A stretch of DNA of 64,000 nucleotides from NCBI RefSeq assembly GCF_008831285.2, contig NW_022204508.1:930001-994000 (forward strand), given 5' to 3'. Origin of the DNA: Nymphaea colorata. Taxonomy: Eukaryota > Streptophyta > Magnoliopsida > Nymphaeales > Nymphaeaceae. The notes below the pieces were generated by a model. The model worked only from the letters and a program-made list of their open reading frames with translations. It was not told the origin of the DNA and did not search any database. The position numbers and the translations under genes were made by a program. Numbering within the stretch: position 1 is the first letter of the stretch; each line of letters opens with the position of its first letter. This document shows positions 32,254 through 46,442 of this stretch, piece after piece.

Positions 32254-32319
32254 TAAGCACATTCAATTAAATTACAAGTGAAACACATTAGGTTAACTAT
32301 ATGACACCAAATGAATCAC
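32213..32319. repeat. Long imperfect hairpin at the inverted-segment border
   Basis: GTGATTCATTTGGTG...TTAACCTAAT...TCACTT (32,213 onward) pairs with AAGTGAAACACATTAGGTTAACTATATGACACC...GAATCAC ending at 32,319. The stem is roughly 40 bp and imperfect, around a loop of about 22 bases. It recurs in every HOR unit that carries the inverted segment. Confidence 0.75.
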
Positions 32320-33108
32320 TTGTTAAGGACATCCGTATTAAGAATCATTATAAATGTAACAACTAGTGAAACACATTAGGTAAACCATAAGACACCAAAT
32401 GAATCACTCGAATCTCATTCATTTTCATACAAACTTGTGATTTCGATCTACTAAATCATTTAATATAAATGTAACAACAAGTTAAACACATTCAATTAAG
32501 CATGCATGATCATATGAATCATTTAAATCTCACTTGTATTGGTACGAACGCGTGATTTCAATCTTTTAGATCGTTCACTATAGATGTAACAACAAATTCA
32601 ACTCATCAGACTAATTACACGCATTCAAAGTAATGCATAGATCACATTTGTATCCATATGAACTTGCGATTTCAATTATTTAAATCATTCATTATAGATG
32701 TAATAACAAGTGAAATACAATAGATTAACTGTAAGGGACCAACTTAATGACCTGACTCTCATTCATTTCCAAACGAACTTCTTATTTCAGGCCACTAAGT
32801 CAATCTATACGTATGTAACAAATGGCTACGCACACTCAATTAAATATATTGATCAAATATATGTAATAACAAGTGAAAATGAGTCATTTAATCTCTCAAT
32901 TAAATATATGTGATCAAATATATGTAATAACAAGTTAAACATATTAGGTTACCTACAAGACACCAAATGAATCACTCAAATCTCATTCATTTCCATACAA
33001 ACCTATGATTTCAATATACTAAATCATTTAATATAGACGTAACGACAAGTTAAGCACATTCAATTAAGTATGCGTGATCAAATGAATCACTTAAATCTCA
33101 CTCGTATC

Positions 33109-33128
33109 GAGACGAGTGATTTAGTGTG
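33109..33128. repeat. HOR marker hairpin
   Basis: CACTCGT, ATCGAG, ACGAGTG form a 7-bp inverted repeat that can be extended by AAAT/ATTT across a bulge. It marks a point where the monomer doubles back: the following 40 or so bases (ATTTAGTGTGCGTATGGATACAAATGAATGAGAT) resemble reversed satellite sequence. It occurs once per HOR and defines the unit boundaries used here. Confidence 0.85.
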
Positions 33129-35659
33129 CGTATGGATACAAATGAATGAGATGTAACAACATGTTCAACTTATTGAACAAACTACAAGGGATCAAACTAA
33201 ACTAATCCATAGGTCTCCTTTACATCCATATAAACTTGTGAGTTTTTATCGTTTAAATCGTTGATCATAGATGTCATAACGAGTGAAACACATTAGGTTA
33301 ATTATAAGACACCAAATGAATCACTCAAATCTCATTTATTTTCACAAAAACTTGTGATTTGAATTCACTTAATCTAGCAATATGGATGTAACAACAAGTT
33401 AAGCACATTCAATTAAGTATGTGTGATCATTTGAGTCACTTAAATCGCACTTGTATTGATACGAACTTGTGATTTCAATCATTTAGATCGTGCACTATAG
33501 TTGTAACAATAAATTCAACTCATCGGACTAACAACACGCGTTTGTATCCACATGAACATGTGATTTCAATCATTTAAATCATTCATTATATATGTATTCC
33601 AAACGAACTTCTGGTATCAAAGCCACTAGGTCATTCTATACGTAAGTAAGAAATGGTCAGGCACATTCAATTAAATACAAGTGATCAATTATTTGTAATA
33701 ACAAGTGAAAATGAATCACTTAATCTCTCAATTAAATATAAGTGATCAAATATATGTAATAACAAGTGAAACACATTAGGTTACTTACAAGACACCAAAT
33801 GAATCACTCCAATATCATTCATTTTCATACAAACCTATGATTTTAATCTACTAAATCATTTAATATAGATGAAACAACAAGTTAAGCACATTCAATTACG
33901 TATGTGTGATAAAATGAATCACTTAAATCCCACTCGTATTGATACGAACTTGTGATATCAATTCCTTACATCGATCACCATAGATGTAAGAACTAGTTCA
34001 ACTTATTGAACTAACTACAAGGGATCAAACTAATGCATAGGTCTCCTTTATATCCATACAAACTTGTAAGTTTTAATCATTTAAATCATTGATCAAAGAT
34101 GTAATAACAAGTGAAACACAATAGGTTAACTACAAGACACCAAATGAATCACTCGAATATCATTCATTTTCGCACAAACTTGTGATTTCAATCTACTAAA
34201 TCATTTATTATAGATGTAACAACAAGTTAAACACATTCAATTAAGTATGCACGATTATATGAATCACTTAAATCTCCCTTGTATTCGTACGAACATGTGA
34301 TTTCAAACCTTTAGAACGTTCCCAATAGATGTAACAGCAAATTCAATTCATCGGACTGACTACACGTGTACAAATATAGTGACTTCAATCATTGATCGTG
34401 GATGTAATAACATGTGAAACACGTTAGGTTAACTATAAGTCACCAAATGAATCACTCGAATCACATTCATTTTCATACAAACTTGTGATTTCAGTTCACT
34501 TAATCAAGCAACATGGATGTAACAATAAGTTAAACACATTCAATTTAGTATGTGTGATCATTTGAATCACTTAAATCGCACTTGTATTGATACGAACTTG
34601 TAATTTCAATCCTTTAGATCGTGCACTATAGTCGTACCAATACGAGTCAGATTTAAGAGATTCATATGATCACGCATACTTTATTGAATGTACTTGACTT
34701 ATTGTTATATCGATGTTAAATGATTTAGTAGATTGAAATCACAGGCTTGCATGAAAATGAATGAGATTTGAGTGATTCATTTGGTGCCTTATTGTTAACC
34801 TAATTCACTTGTTAAGCACATTCAATTAAATTACAAGTGAAACACATTAGGTTAACTATATGACACCAAATGAATCACTTGTTAAGGACATCCGTATTAA
34901 GAATCAATATAAATGTAACAACTAGTGAAACACATTAGGTAAACCATAAGACACCAAATGAATCACTCGAATATCATTCATTTTCATACGAACTTGTGAT
35001 TTCGATCTACTAAATCATTTAATATATATGTAACAACAAGTTAAACACATTCAATTAAGCATGCATGATCATATGAATCATTTAAATCTCACTTGTATTG
35101 GTACGAACGCGTGATTTCAATCCTTTAGATCGTTCACTATAGATGTAACAACAAATTCAACTCATCGGACTAATTACACGCATTCAAAGTAATGCATAGA
35201 TCCCATTTGTATCCATATGAACTTGCGATTTCAATCATTTAAATCATTCATTATATATGTAATAACAAGTGAAATACACTAGATTAACTGTAAGGGACCA
35301 ACTTAATGACCTGACTCTCATTCATTTCCAAACGAACTTCTTATTTCAAGCCACTAAGTCATTCTATACGTATGTAACAAATGGCTACGCACACTCAATT
35401 AAATATATTGATCAAATATATGTAATAACAAGTGAAAATGAATCATTTAATCTCTCAATTAAATATATGTGATCAAATATATGTAATAACAAGTGAAACA
35501 TATTAGGTTACCTACAAGACACCAAATGAATCACTCAAATCTCATTCATTTCCATACAAACCTATGATTTCAATATACTAAATCATTTAATATAGACGTA
35601 ACAACAAGTTAAGCACATTCAATTAAGTATGCGTGATCAAATGAATCACTTAAATCTCA
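33111..35659 (+). repeat. HOR unit 2, short variant (2,549 bp)
   Basis: Compared with unit 1 it lacks about 597 bp: at 34,388 the sequence passes from GACTTCAA straight to TCATTGATCG (unit 1 positions 31,233-31,829 missing). This is about five monomers. Adjacent sequence is otherwise collinear and clean, so the deletion is probably real. Confidence 0.88.
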
Positions 35660-38232
35660 CTCGTATCGAGACGAGTGATTTAGTGTGCGTATGGATACAA
35701 ATGAATGAGATGTAACAACATGTTCAACTTATTGAACAAACTACAAGGGATCAAACTAAACTAATCCATAGGTCTCCTTTACATCCATATAAACTTGTGA
35801 GTTTTTATCGTTTAAATCGTTGATCATAGATGTCATAACGAGTGAAACACATTAGGTTAATTATAAGACACCAAATGAATCACTCAAATCTCATTTATTT
35901 TCACACAAACTTGTGATTTGAATTCACTTAATCTAGCAATATGGATGTAACAACAAGTTAAGCACATTCAATTAAGTATGTGTGATCATTTGAATCACTT
36001 AAATCGCACTTGTATTGATACGAACTTGTGATTTCAATCATTTAGATCGTGCACTATAGTTGTAACAATAAATTCAACTCATCGGACTAACTACATGCGT
36101 TTGTATCCACATGAACATGTGATTTCAATCATTTAAATCATTCATTATATATGTATTCCAAACGAACTTCTGGTATCAAAGCCACTAGGTCATTCTATAC
36201 GTAAGTAAGAAATGGTCACGCACATTCAATTAAATACAAGTGATCAATTATATGTAAAACAAGTGAAAATCAATCACTTAATCTCTCTCAATTAAATATA
36301 TGTGATCAAATATATGTAATAACAAGTGAAACACATTAGGTTACTTATAAGACACCAAATGAATCACTCCAATATCATTCATTTTCATACAAACCTATGA
36401 TTTTAATCTACTAAATCATTTAATATAGACGTAACAACAAGTTAATCACATTCAATTACGTATGTGTGATGAAATGAATCACTTAAATCCCACTCGTATT
36501 GATACGAACTTGTGATTTCAATTCCTTACATCGATCACCATAGATGTAAGAACTAGTTCAACTTATTGAACTAACTACAAGGGATCAAACTAATGCATAG
36601 GTCTCCTTTATGTCCATACAAACTTGTAAGTTTTAATAATTTAAATCATTGATCAAAGATGTAATAACAAGTGAAACACAATAGGTTAACTACAAGACAC
36701 CAAATGAATCACTCGAATCTCATTCATTTTCACACAAACTTGTGATTTCAATCTACTAAATCATTTATTATAGACGTAACAACAAGTTAAACACATTCAA
36801 TTAAGTATGCATGATTATATGAATCACTTAAATCTCACTTGTATTCGTACGAACATGTGATTTCAATCCTTTAGAACGTTCCCTATAGATGTAACAACAA
36901 ATTCAACTCATCGGACTAACTACACGTGTACAAATATAGTGACTTCAACCATTTGTATCCATATAAACTTGTGAGTTTTAATTATTTAAATCATTGATCA
37001 TGGATGTAATAACATGTGAAACACGTTAGGTTAACTATAAGACACCAAATGAATCACTCGAATCACATTCATTTTCATACAAACTTGTGATTTCAGTTCG
37101 CTTAATCAAGCAACATGGATGTAACAATAAGTTAAACACATTCAATTTAGTATGTGTGATCATTTGAATCACTTAAATCGCACTTGTATTGATACGAACT
37201 TGTAATTTCAATCCTTTAGATCGTGCACTATAGTCGTACCAATACGAGTCAGATTTAAGTGATTCATATGATCACGCATACTTTATTGAATGTACTTGAC
37301 TTATTGTTATATCCATGTTAAATGATTTAGTAGATTGAAATCACAGGCTTGCATGAAAATGAATGAGATTTGAGTGATTCATTTGGTGCCCTATTGTTAA
37401 CCTAATTCACTTGTTAAGCACATTCAATTAAATTACAAGTGAAACACATTAGGTTAACTATATGACACCAAATGAATCACTGTAAGACATCGTATAAAAT
37501 CATAAATAACAACTATGAAAACATTAGAACATAAGACACAATGAATCACTCATTCATTTTCATACAAACTTGTGATTTCGATCTACTAAATCATTTAATA
37601 TAGATGTAACAACAAGTTAAACACATTCAATTAAGCATGCATGATCATATGAATCATTTAAATCTCACTTGTATTGGTACGAACGGTGATTTCAATCCTT
37701 TAGATCGTTCACTATAGATGTAACAACAAATTCAACTCATCGGACTAATTACACGCATTCAAAGTAATGCATAGATCCCATTTGTATCCATATGAACTTG
37801 CGATTTCAATCATTTAAATCATTCATTATATATGTAATACAAGTGAAATACACTAGATTAACTGTAAGGGACCAACTTAATGACCTGACTCTCATTCATT
37901 TCCAAACGAACTTCTTATTTCAAGCCACTAAGTCATTCTATACGTATGTAACAAATGGCTACGCACACTCAATTAAATATATTGATCAAATATATGTAAT
38001 AACAAGTGAAAATGAATCATTTAATCTCTCAATTAAATATATGTGATCAAATATATGTAATAACAAGTGAAACATATTAGGTTACCTACAAGACACCAAA
38101 TGAATCACTCAATCTCATTCATTTCCATACAAACCTATGATTTCAATATACTAAATCATTTAATATAGACGTAACAACAAGTTAAGCACATTCAATTAAG
38201 TATGCGTGATCAAATGAATCACTTAAATCTCA
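35660..38232 (+). repeat. HOR unit 3, short variant (2,573 bp)
   Basis: It lacks about 555 bp (unit 1 positions 31,241-31,795), joined near 36,961-36,974 within CCATATAAACTTGTGA, shared by both partner monomers. The missing block overlaps that of unit 2 but the breakpoints differ. A patch with about 20 lost bases lies at 37,480-37,555. Confidence 0.87.
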
Positions 38233-39037
38233 CTCGTATCGAGACGAGTGATTTAGTGTGCGTATGGATACAAATGAATGAGATGTAACAACATGTTCAA
38301 CTTATTGAACAAACTACAAGGGATCAAACTAAACTAATCCATAGGTCTCCTTTACATCCATATAAACTTGTGAGTTTTTATCGTTTAAATCGTTGATCAT
38401 AGATGTCATAACGAGTGAAACACATTAGGTTAATTATAAGACACCAAATGAATCACTCAAATCTCATTTATTTTCACACAAACTTGTGATTTGAATTCAC
38501 TTAATCTAGCAATATGGATGTAACAACAAGTTAAGCACATTCAATTAAGTATGTGTGATCATTTGAATCACTTAAATCGCACTTGTATTGATACGAACTT
38601 GTGATTTCAATCATTTAGATCGTGCACTATAGTTGTAACAATAAATTCAACTCATCGACTAACTACACGCGTTTGTATCCACATGAACATGTGATTTCAA
38701 TCATTTAAATCATTCATTATATATGTATTCCAAACGAACTTCTGGTATCAAAGCCACTAGGTCATTCTATACGTAAGTAAAAATGGTACCACATCAATTA
38801 AATAAATGATCAAATATATGTAATAACAAGTGAAAATAATCATTAATCTCTCAATTAAATATAGTGATCAAATATATGTAATAACAAGTGAAACATATTA
38901 TTACAAGACACCAAATGAATCACTCAAATCATTCATTTCATAAAACTATGATTTAATATACTAAATCATTAATATAGACTAACAACAAGTTAAGCACATT
39001 CAATTAAGTATGGTATCAAATGAATCACTAAATCTCA
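38233..39037 (+). repeat. HOR unit 4, very short variant (805 bp)
   Basis: It keeps the first monomers of the HOR and then passes to the last ones near 38,790-38,900, skipping about 2.3 kb. The join lies in a patch with many missing bases (38,775-39,030), so its exact form is uncertain. A clean variant with the same layout at 62,180-63,009 supports its reality. Confidence 0.75.
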
Positions 39038-42000
39038 CTCGTATCGAGACGAGTGATTTAGTGTGCGTATGGATACAAATGAATGAGATGTAACAACATG
39101 TTCAACTTATTGAACAAACTACAAGGGATCAAACTAAACTAATCCATAGGTCTCCTTTACATCCATATAAACTTGTGAGTTTTATCGTTTAAATCGTTGA
39201 TCATAGATGTCATAACGAGTGAAACACATTAGGTTAATTATAAGACACCAAATGAATCACTCAAATCTCATTTATTTTCACACAAACTTGTGATTTGAAT
39301 TCACTTAATCTAGCAATATGGATGTAACAACAAGTTAAGCACATTCAATTAAGTATGTGTGATCATTTGAATCACTTAAATCGCACTTGTATTGATACGA
39401 ACTTGTGATTTCAATCATTTAGATCGTGCACTATAGTTGTAACAATAAATTCAACTCATCGGACTAACTACACGCGTTTGTATCCACATGAACATGTGAT
39501 TTCAATCATTTAAATCATTCATTATATATGTATTCCAAACGAACTTCTGGTATCAAACTAGGTCATTCTATACGTAAGTAAGAAATGTAGCACATTCAAT
39601 AAATACAATGATCAATTATATTAAAACAAGTGAAATAATCACTAATCCTCAATTAAATAATGATAAATATATGTAATAACAAGTGAAACACATTAGGTTA
39701 CTTACAAGACACCAAATGAATCACTCCAATATCATTCATTTCATACAAACCTATGATTTTAATCTACTAAATCATTTAATATAGAGTAACAACAAGTTAA
39801 GCACATTCAATTACGTATGTGTGATAAAATGAATCACTTAAATCCACTCGTATTGATACGAACTTGTGATTCAATTCCTTACATCGATCACCATAGATGT
39901 AAGAACTAGTTCAACTTATTGAACTAACTACAAGGGATCAAACTAATGCATAGGTCTCCTTTATATCCATACAAACTTGTAAGTTTTAATCATTTAAATC
40001 ATTGATCAAAGATGTAATAACAAGTGAAACAAATAGGTTAACTACAAGACACCAAATGAATCACTCGAATCTCATTCATTTTCGCACAAACTTGTGATTT
40101 CAATCTACTAAATCATCTATTATAGACGTAACAACAAGTTAAACACATTCAATTAAGTATGCACGATTATATGAATCACTTAAATCTCACTTGTATTCGT
40201 ACGAACATGTGATTTCAATCCTTTAGAACGTTCCCTATAGATGTAACAACAAATTAAACTCATCGGACTAACTACACGTGTACAAATATAGTGACTTCAA
40301 CCATTTGCATCCATATAACTTGTGATTTCAACCATTTAATCTTCATTATAGATGTAATAACAAGTGAAATACATTAGATTAATATAAGGGACCAATATAG
40401 TGACTTGACTCTCATTCATTTCCAAACGGACTTCTTTTTTCAAGCCACTAAGTCATTCTATACGTATGTAACAAATGGTTACGCACATTCAATTAAATAT
40501 AAGTTATCAAATGTATGCAAGAACAAGTAAAAATGAATCACATAATCTCTCGATTAAACATAAGTGATCAAATGTATGTAATAACAAGTGAAACACATTA
40601 AGTTACCTGTAAGACACCAAATGAATCACTCGAATCCCATTCATTTTCATATAAACCTATGATTTTAATTTACTAAATCATTTAATATAAACGTAACAAC
40701 AAGTTAAGTACATTCAATTAAATATGCGTGATCAATTGAATCACTTAAATCCCACTCGTATTGATGTGAACTTGTGCATCGATCACTATAGATGTAACAA
40801 CATGTTCAACTTATCGTACAAACTAGAAAGGATCAAACTAATGCATAGGTCTCTTTATATCCATATAAACTTGTGAGTTTTAATTATTTAAATCATTGAT
40901 CATGGATGTAATAACATGTGAAACACGTTAGGTTAACTATAAGACACCAAATGAATCACTCGAATCACATTCATTTTCATACAAACTTGTGATTTCAGTT
41001 CACTTAATCAAGCAACATGGATGTAACAATAAGTTAAGCACATTCAATTAAGTATGTGTGATCATTTGAATCACTTAAATCGCACTTGTATTGATACGAA
41101 CTTGTAATTTCAATCCTTTAGATCGTGCACTATAGTCGTACCAATACGAGTCAGATTTAAGTGATTCATATGATCACGCATACTTTATTGAATGTACTTG
41201 ACTTATTGTTATATCCATGTTAAATGATTTAGTAGATTGAAATCACAGGCTTGCATGAAAATGAATGAGATTTGAGTGATTCATTTGGTGCCCTATTGTT
41301 AACCTAATTCACTTGTTAAGCACATTCAATTAAATTACAAGTGAAACACATTAGGTTAACTATATGACACCAAATGAATCACTTGTTAAGGACATCCGTA
41401 TTAAGAATCATTATAAATGTAACAACTAGTGAAACACATTAGGTAAACCATAAGACACCAAATGAATCACTCGAATCTCATTCATTTTCATACAAACTTG
41501 TGATTTCGATCTACTAAATCATTTAATATAGATGTAACAACAAGTTAAACACATTCAATTAAGCATGCATGATCATATGAATCATTTAAATCTCACTTGT
41601 ATTGGTACGAACGCGTGATTTCAATCCTTTAGATCGTTCACTATAGATGTAACAACAAATTCAACTCATCGGACTAATTACACGCATTCAAAGTAATGCA
41701 TAGATCCCATTTGTATCCATATGAACTTGCGATTTCAATCATTCAAATCATTCATTATAGATGTAATGACAAGTGAAATACACTAGATTAACTGTAAGGG
41801 ACCAACTTAATGACCTGACTCTCATTCATTTCCAAACGAACTTCTTATTTCAAGCCACTAAGTCATTCTATACGTATGTAACAAATGGCTACGCACACTC
41901 AATTAAATATATTGATCAATATATGTAATAACAAGTGAAAATGAATCATTTAATCTCTCAATTAAATATATGTGATCAAATATATGTAATAACAAGTGAA

Positions 42001-42162
42001 ACATATTAGGTTACCTACAAGACACCAAATGAATCACTCAAATCTCATTCATTTCCATATAAACCTATGATTTCAATATACTAAATCATTTAATATAGAC
42101 GTAACAACAAGTTAAGCACATTCAATTAAGTATGCGTGATCAAATGAATCACTTAAATCTCA
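39038..42162 (+). repeat. HOR unit 5, full length (3,125 bp)
   Basis: All sub-blocks and the inverted segment (about 41,138-41,313) are present. Scattered single-base losses, dense at 39,555-39,670, account for the slightly short length. Confidence 0.88.
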
Positions 42163-45100
42163 CTCGTATCGAGACGAGTGATTTAGTGTGCGTATGGATA
42201 CAAATGAATGAGATGTAACAACATGTTCAACTTATTGAACAAACTACAAGGGATCAAACTAAACTAATCCATAGGTCTCCTTTACATCCATATAAACTTG
42301 TGAGTTTTTATCGTTTAAATCGTTGATCATAGATGTCATAACGAGTGAAACACATTAGGTTAATTATAAGACACCAAATGAATCACTCAAATCTCATTTA
42401 TTTTCACACAAACTTGTGATTTGAATTCACTTAATCTAGCAATATGGATGTAACAACAAGTTAAGCACATTCAATTAAGTATGTGTGATCATTTGAATCA
42501 CTTAAATCGCACTTGTATTGATACGAACTTGTGATTTCAATCATTTAGATCGTGCACTATAGTTGTAACAATAAATTCAACTCATCGGACTAACTACACG
42601 CGTTTGTATCCACATGAACATGTGATTTCAATCATTTAAATCATTCATTATATATGTATTCCAAACGAACTTCTGGTATCAAAGCCACTAGGTCATTCTA
42701 TACGTAAGTAAGAAATGGTCACGCACATTCAATTAAATACAAGTGATCAATTATATGTAATAACAAGTGAAAATAATCACTTAATCTCTCAATTAAATAT
42801 AAGTGATCAAATATATGTAATAACAAGTGAAACACATTAGGTTACTTACAAGACACCAAATGAATCACTCCAATATCATTCATTTTCATACAAACCTATG
42901 ATTTTAATCTACTAAATCATTTAATATAGACGTAACAACAAGTTAAGCACATTCAATTACGTATGTGTGATAAAATGAATCACTTAAATCCCACTCGTAT
43001 TGATACGAACTTGTGATTTCAATTCCTTACATCGATCACCATAGATGTAAGAACTAGTTCAACTTATTGAACTAACTACAAGGGATCAAACTAATGCATA
43101 GGTCTCCTTTATATCCATACAAACTTGTAAGTTTTAATCATTTAAATCATTGATCAAAGATGTAATAACAAGTGAAACACAATAGGTTAACTACAAGACA
43201 CCAAATGAATCACTCGAATCTCATTCATTTTCGCACAAACTTGTGATTTCAATCTACTAAATCATTATTATAGACGTAACAACAAGTTAAACACATTCAA
43301 TTAAGTATGCATGATTATATGAATCACTTAAATCTCACTTGTATTCGTACGAACATGTGATTTCAATCCTTTAGAACGTTCCTATAGATGTAACAACAAA
43401 TTCAACTCATCGGACTAACTACACGTGTACAAATATAGTGACTTCAACCATTTGCATCCATATAAACTTGTGATTTCAACCATTTAAATCATTCATTATA
43501 GATGTAATAACAAGTGAAATACATTAGATTAACTATAAGGGACCAATATAGTGACTTGACTCTCATTCATTTCCAAACGGACTTCTTTTTTCAAGCCACT
43601 AAGTCATTCTATACGTATGTAACAAATGGTTACGCACATTCAATTAAATATAAGTTATCAAATGTATGCAAGAACAAGTAAAAATGAATCACATAATCTC
43701 TCGATTAAACATAAGTGATCAAATGTATGTAATAACAAGTGAAACACATTAAGTTACCTGTAAGACACCAAATGAATCACTCGAATCCCATTCATTTTCA
43801 TATAAACCTATGATTTGAATTTACTAAATCATTTAATATAAACGTAACAACAAGTTAAGTACATTCAATTAAATATGCGTGATCAATTGAATCACTTAAA
43901 TCCCACTCGTATTGATGTGAACTTGTGCATCGATCACTATAGATGTAACAACATGTTCAACTTATCGTACAAACTAGAAAGGATCAAACTAATGCATAGG
44001 TCTCCTTTATATCCATATAAACTTGTGAGTTTTAATTATTTAAATCATTGATCATGGATGTAATAACATGTGAAACACGTTAGGTTAACTATAAGACACC
44101 AAATGAATCACTCGAATCACATTCATTTTCATACAAACTTGTGATTTCAGTTCACTTAATCAAGCAACATGGATGTAACAATAAGTTAAGCACATTCAAT
44201 TAAGTATGTGTGATCATTTGAATCACTTAAATCGCACTTGTATTGATACGAACTTGTAATTTCAATCCTTTAGATCGTGCACTATAGTCGTACCAATACG
44301 AGTCAGATTTAAGTGATTCATATGATCACGCATACTTTATTGAATGTACTTGACTTATTGTTATATCCATGTTAAATGATTTAGTAGATTGAAATCACAG
44401 GCTTGCATGAAAATGAATGAGATTTGAGTGATTCATTTGGTGCCCTATTGTTAACCTAATTCACTTGTTAAGCACATTCAATTAAATTACAAGTGAAACA
44501 CATTAGGTTAACTATATGACACCAAATGAATCACTTGTTAAGGACATCCGTATTAAGAATCATTATAAATGTAACAACTAGTGAAACACATTAGGTAAAC
44601 CATAAGACACCAAATGAATCACTCGAATCTCATTCATTTTCATACAAACTTGTGATTTCGATCTACTAAATCATTTAATATAGATGTAACAACAAGTTAA
44701 ACACATTCAATTAAGCATGCATGATCATATGAATCATTTAAATCTCACTTGTATTGGTACGAACGCGTGATTTCAATCCTTTAGATCGTTCACTATAGAT
44801 GTAACAACAAATTCAACTCATCGGACTAATTACACGCATTCAAAGTAATGCATAGATCCCATTTGTATCCATATGAACTTGCGATTTCAATCATTAAATC
44901 ATTCATTATAGATGTAATAACAAGTGAAATACACTAGATTAACTGTAAGGGACCAACTTAATGACCTGACTCTCATTCATTTCCAAACGAACTTCTTATT
45001 TCAAGCCACTAAGTCATTCTATACGTATGTAACAAATGGCTACGCACACTCAATTAAATATATTGATCAAATATATGTAATAACAAGTGAAAATGAATCA

Positions 45101-45314
45101 TTTAATCTCTCAATTAAATATATGTGATCAAATATATGTAATAACAAGTGAAACATATTAGGTTACCTACAAGACACCAAATGAATCACTCAAATCTCAT
45201 TCATTTCCATACAAACCTATGATTTCAATATACTAAATCATTTAATATAGACGTAACAACAAGTTAAGCACATTCAATTAAGTATGCGTGATCAAATGAA
45301 TCACTTAAATCTCA
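42163..45314 (+). repeat. HOR unit 6, full length (3,152 bp), cleanest copy
   Basis: Three sub-blocks start at the diverged anchor with CAAAGCCACTA or CAAGCCACTAAGTC: about 42,668, 43,579 and 44,990, spaced 911, 1,411 and then about 830 bp to the next unit. The inverted segment is at about 44,293-44,468. Confidence 0.9.
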
Positions 45315-46442
45315 CTCGTATCGAGACGAGTGATTTAGTGTGCGTATGGATACAAATGAATGAGATGTAACAACATGTTCAACTTATTGAACAAACTACA
45401 AGGGATCAAACTAAACTAATCCATAGGTCTCCTTTACATCCATATAAACTTGTGAGTTTTTATCGTTTAAATCGTTGATCATAGATGTCATAACGAGTGA
45501 AACACATTAGGTTAATTATAAGACACCAAATGAATCACTCAAATCTCATTTATTTTCACACAAACTTGTGATTTGAATTCACTTAATCTAGCAATATGGA
45601 TGTAACAACAAGTTAAGCACATTCAATTAAGTATGTGTGATCATTTGAATCACTTAAATCGCACTTGTATTGATACGAACTTGTGATTTCAATCATTTAG
45701 ATCGTGCACTATAGTTGTAACAATAAATTCAACTCATCGGACTAACTACACGCGTTTGTATCCACATGAACATGTGATTTCAATCATTTAAATCATTCAT
45801 TATATATGTATTCCAAACGAACTTCTGTATCAAAGCCACTAGGTCATTCTATACGTAAGTAAGAAATGGTCAGCACATTCAATTAAATACAAGTGATCAA
45901 TTAATAAAATAAAATAAAAATCATTAATACAAAATATCAAGTGAACATTAGATCTAAATGACACAATATCACTAAATACAATCAAAGTAATGCATAGATC
46001 CATTTGTATCCATATGAACTTGCATTCAATCATTAATCATTCATTATAGATGTAATAACAAGTGAAATCACTAGATTAACTGTAAGGACCAATTAATGAC
46101 TGACTCATTCATTTCAAACGAACTTCTTATTTCAAGCACTAAGTCATCTATACGTATGTAACAAATGGCTACGCACACTCAATTAAATATATTGATCAAT
46201 ATATGTAATAACAAGTGAAAATGAATCATTTAATCTCTCAATTAAATATATGTGATCAAATATATGTAATAACAAGTGAAACATATTAGGTTACCTACAA
46301 GACACCAAATGAATCACTCAAATCTCATTCATTTCCATACAAACCTATGATTTCAATATACTAAATCATTTAATATAGACGTAACAACAAGTTAAGCACA
46401 TTCAATTAAGTATGCGTGATCAAATGAATCACTTAAATCTCA
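45315..46442 (+). repeat. HOR unit 7, short variant (1,128 bp)
   Basis: The first seven or so monomers are normal to about 45,890. After a degraded stretch (45,895-45,985) the sequence resumes near the end of the HOR at ATTCAAAGTAATGCATAGATCC-like sequence. The join lies entirely within low-quality sequence, so a misassembly is possible. Confidence 0.7.

Larger units (their letters stand above)
29945..33110 (+). repeat. HOR unit 1, full length (3,166 bp)
   Basis: This is a complete higher-order unit from one CTCGTATCGAG marker to the next. It contains all three sub-blocks, the inverted segment at 32,078-32,253 and the dyad hairpin at 30,838-30,857. It serves as reference for the deletion variants that follow. 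Confidence 0.9.
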
